A stretch of 7,007 nucleotides of DNA. Origin: Acidobacteriaceae bacterium. Lineage in GTDB: Bacteria > Acidobacteriota > Terriglobia > Terriglobales > Acidobacteriaceae. The stretch is taken from contig JASHTU010000505.1 of assembly GCA_030040395.1 (NCBI GenBank), positions 1 through 7,007 of the forward strand, read 5' to 3'. Each line of letters starts with the position of its first letter. The stretch's first letter is position 1. Of the stretch, positions 6,227-7,007 are shown piece by piece. Below the pieces are notes generated by a model. That model was not told the origin of the DNA, made no database searches, and was given only the letters and a program-made list of their open reading frames with translations. The position numbers were made by a program, and so were the translations under genes.

Positions 6227-6244
6227 TTCTCTCACTTGAGAGAA
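6227..6244 (+). terminator. Stem-loop after the M16 gene, weak terminator candidate
   Basis: TTCTCTCA (6227-6234) and TGAGAGAA (6237-6244) are perfect inverted arms, 18 nt after the M16 stop. No T-tract follows (ACCTGGTTC), and the stem is not GC-rich, so factor-independent termination is doubtful. It could instead be a protein-binding site. Confidence 0.25.
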
Positions 6245-6276
6245 ACCTGGTTCAGTCCGGGCGCCAATCCCCATTC

Positions 6277-6306
6277 GGCCCGAAGAGACGCTCTCCTGAG
6301 CGGGCC
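6277..6306 (+). other. Two-part hairpin in the M16-pilin spacer
   Basis: Inner arms CGCTC (6289-6293) and GAGCG (6298-6302) surround TCCT. Outer arms GGCCC (6277-6281) and GGGCC (6302-6306) flank them, leaving an asymmetric seven-base bulge. No T-run follows. It may be a structured part of the M16 3' end or of the pilin leader. Confidence 0.3.
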
Positions 6307-6394
6307 AACCAAGAGCTAAAGTTGAGTGCCACAAGCGGCTCTCCGAGCGTCAGATTTCCCTTTCGCGTCCATACGATGTAGGATTCTGTCGAAT

Positions 6395-6413
6395 GGGCCG
6401 GGGCCTCCGGCCC
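6395..6413 (+). promoter_or_regulatory. GC hairpin just upstream of the pilin start
   Basis: GGGCCGG (6395-6401) and CCGGCCC (6407-6413) form a perfect 7-bp stem with loop GGCCT, ending 23 nt before the ATG at 6437. GAGG at 6421-6424 is the only ribosome-binding-site-like sequence, and at 12 nt it is far from the start. The hairpin may influence pilin translation or mRNA stability. Confidence 0.4.
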
Positions 6414-6436
6414 GCTCCACGAGGCACTGGTAACCC

Positions 6437-6973
6437 ATGAATCGCAAGCAACTGCTCTCCCGCCGGCGCCGCGGCGCACTTGCCTCCAGCGCTTCCAGCG
6501 GCTTTACGCTGATGGAACTGCTGATCGTTATTGCTATCATCCTGATTCTCATGCTCATGGCCATACCGACGATCGGCAGCCTGAAGAAAAAGGCCAACGA
6601 GACCTCAGCCATCAACTCAGTACAGGTGATCAACAAGGCCGAAATTCAGTACGAATCGACTTATCCAGCCAATGGGTATGCCTGCTCCCTGCAGGCTTTG
6701 GGTGGCGATCCGGGCGCCGGCGCCCCCTCGGCCACCTCCGCGCAGATTCTGCAGCCGGATTTGGCCACAGGGTACAAGTCCGGCTACATCTTCACCATCG
6801 GGAACTGCACCAAGGTGACGATCAACGGCACGGACCGGTACACGGGGTATCAGGTGACGGGGGTTCCGGAGACAGTGGGCAAGACCGGGGATCGTGGCTT
6901 CTGCAGCGACCAGTTCGGGACCCTCAAGCAGGATCCGGCGGGTGGAACCAACTGCAGCCAGCCGCTGCAATGA
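6437..6973 (+). CDS. Type IV pilin-like / pseudopilin protein
   Basis: A class III signal-peptide protein, processed by prepilin peptidase and assembled into a type IV pilus or a type II secretion pseudopilus. The 178 residues start with a 22-residue basic leader (RRRRG at 9-13), then the cleavage site SG22|F23TLMELLIVIAI. Glu27 is the conserved +5 glutamate of the mature protein. A single hydrophobic helix runs from 23 to about 47 (ending near IPTIGSLKKKANE), and an amphipathic helix continues to about 73. The globular part has four cysteines (83, 124, 156, 173), which may form two disulfides, and a Gly/Ala-rich loop at 89-101. The C-terminal AGGTNCSQPL resembles the disulfide-bounded end of small bacterial major pilins. 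No other pilus genes are visible here, so it may be a lone gene or the first of an operon continuing past the window. Pilin and GspG-type pseudopilin cannot be told apart. Confidence 0.85.
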   Translation: MNRKQLLSRRRRGALASSASSGFTLMELLIVIAIILILMLMAIPTIGSLKKKANETSAINSVQVINKAEIQYESTYPANGYACSLQALGGDPGAGAPSATSAQILQPDLATGYKSGYIFTIGNCTKVTINGTDRYTGYQVTGVPETVGKTGDRGFCSDQFGTLKQDPAGGTNCSQPLQ

Positions 6974-6975
6974 GG

Positions 6976-6994
6976 GCCGCCGGCCTTTGGCGGC
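6976..6994 (+). terminator. GC stem-loop after the pilin gene
   Basis: GCCGCC (6976-6981) and GGCGGC (6989-6994) form a 6-bp stem with a 7-nt loop, 3 bp after the TGA. The 13 bases visible after it (GCAGCGGCTTGAT) contain no T-tract, so it could be a weak terminator or an mRNA 3'-stabilising structure. The window ends here. Confidence 0.3.
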
Positions 6995-7007
6995 GCAGCG
7001 GCTTGAT

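Overview
The window is GC-rich bacterial chromosome. I infer an acidobacterial (Terriglobia-like) origin. The reasons are the GH71-like secreted glycosidase, the type IV pilin with spaced cysteines, and an AT-rich, 30-bp-periodic intergenic repeat joined to G-runs, which I associate from memory with such genomes. No rRNA, complete tRNA, CRISPR array or insertion sequence is visible, so the taxonomy is an inference.

Layout: (1) 2-376, the C-terminal end of a DHA2/EmrB-type MFS drug exporter cut by the window edge. (2) 377-1004, a long non-coding stretch. (3) 993/1005-2738, a secreted GH71/GH99-like glycoside hydrolase followed by an Fn3/Ig-like module, a Pro/Ala-rich linker and a second Ig-like module. 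(4) 2739-3552, about 0.8 kb without a convincing protein gene but rich in nucleic-acid signals. These are a five-run G-quadruplex motif on the minus strand, a short promoter-to-terminator unit that could be a ~90-nt RNA, a small hairpin, an AT-rich degenerate repeat and a G-rich inverted repeat just after rlmN. (5) 3553-4758 minus, rlmN, with an extra acidic insertion. (6) 4759-4934, the divergent intergenic region with a good -10 box and a 14-bp palindrome. (7) 4935-6209, an M16B zinc peptidase with a forced TTG start. (8) 6210-6436, a spacer with three dyads. (9) 6437-6973, a type IV pilin-like or pseudopilin protein.

The genes do not form one obvious pathway. rlmN (translation fidelity) and the M16 peptidase (protein turnover or processing) are divergent neighbours. 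The glycosidase and the pilin are separate exported products. I see no clear new multi-gene system. The most unusual material is non-coding, in 3140-3550, where a candidate small RNA, a quadruplex motif and a repeat element lie side by side.
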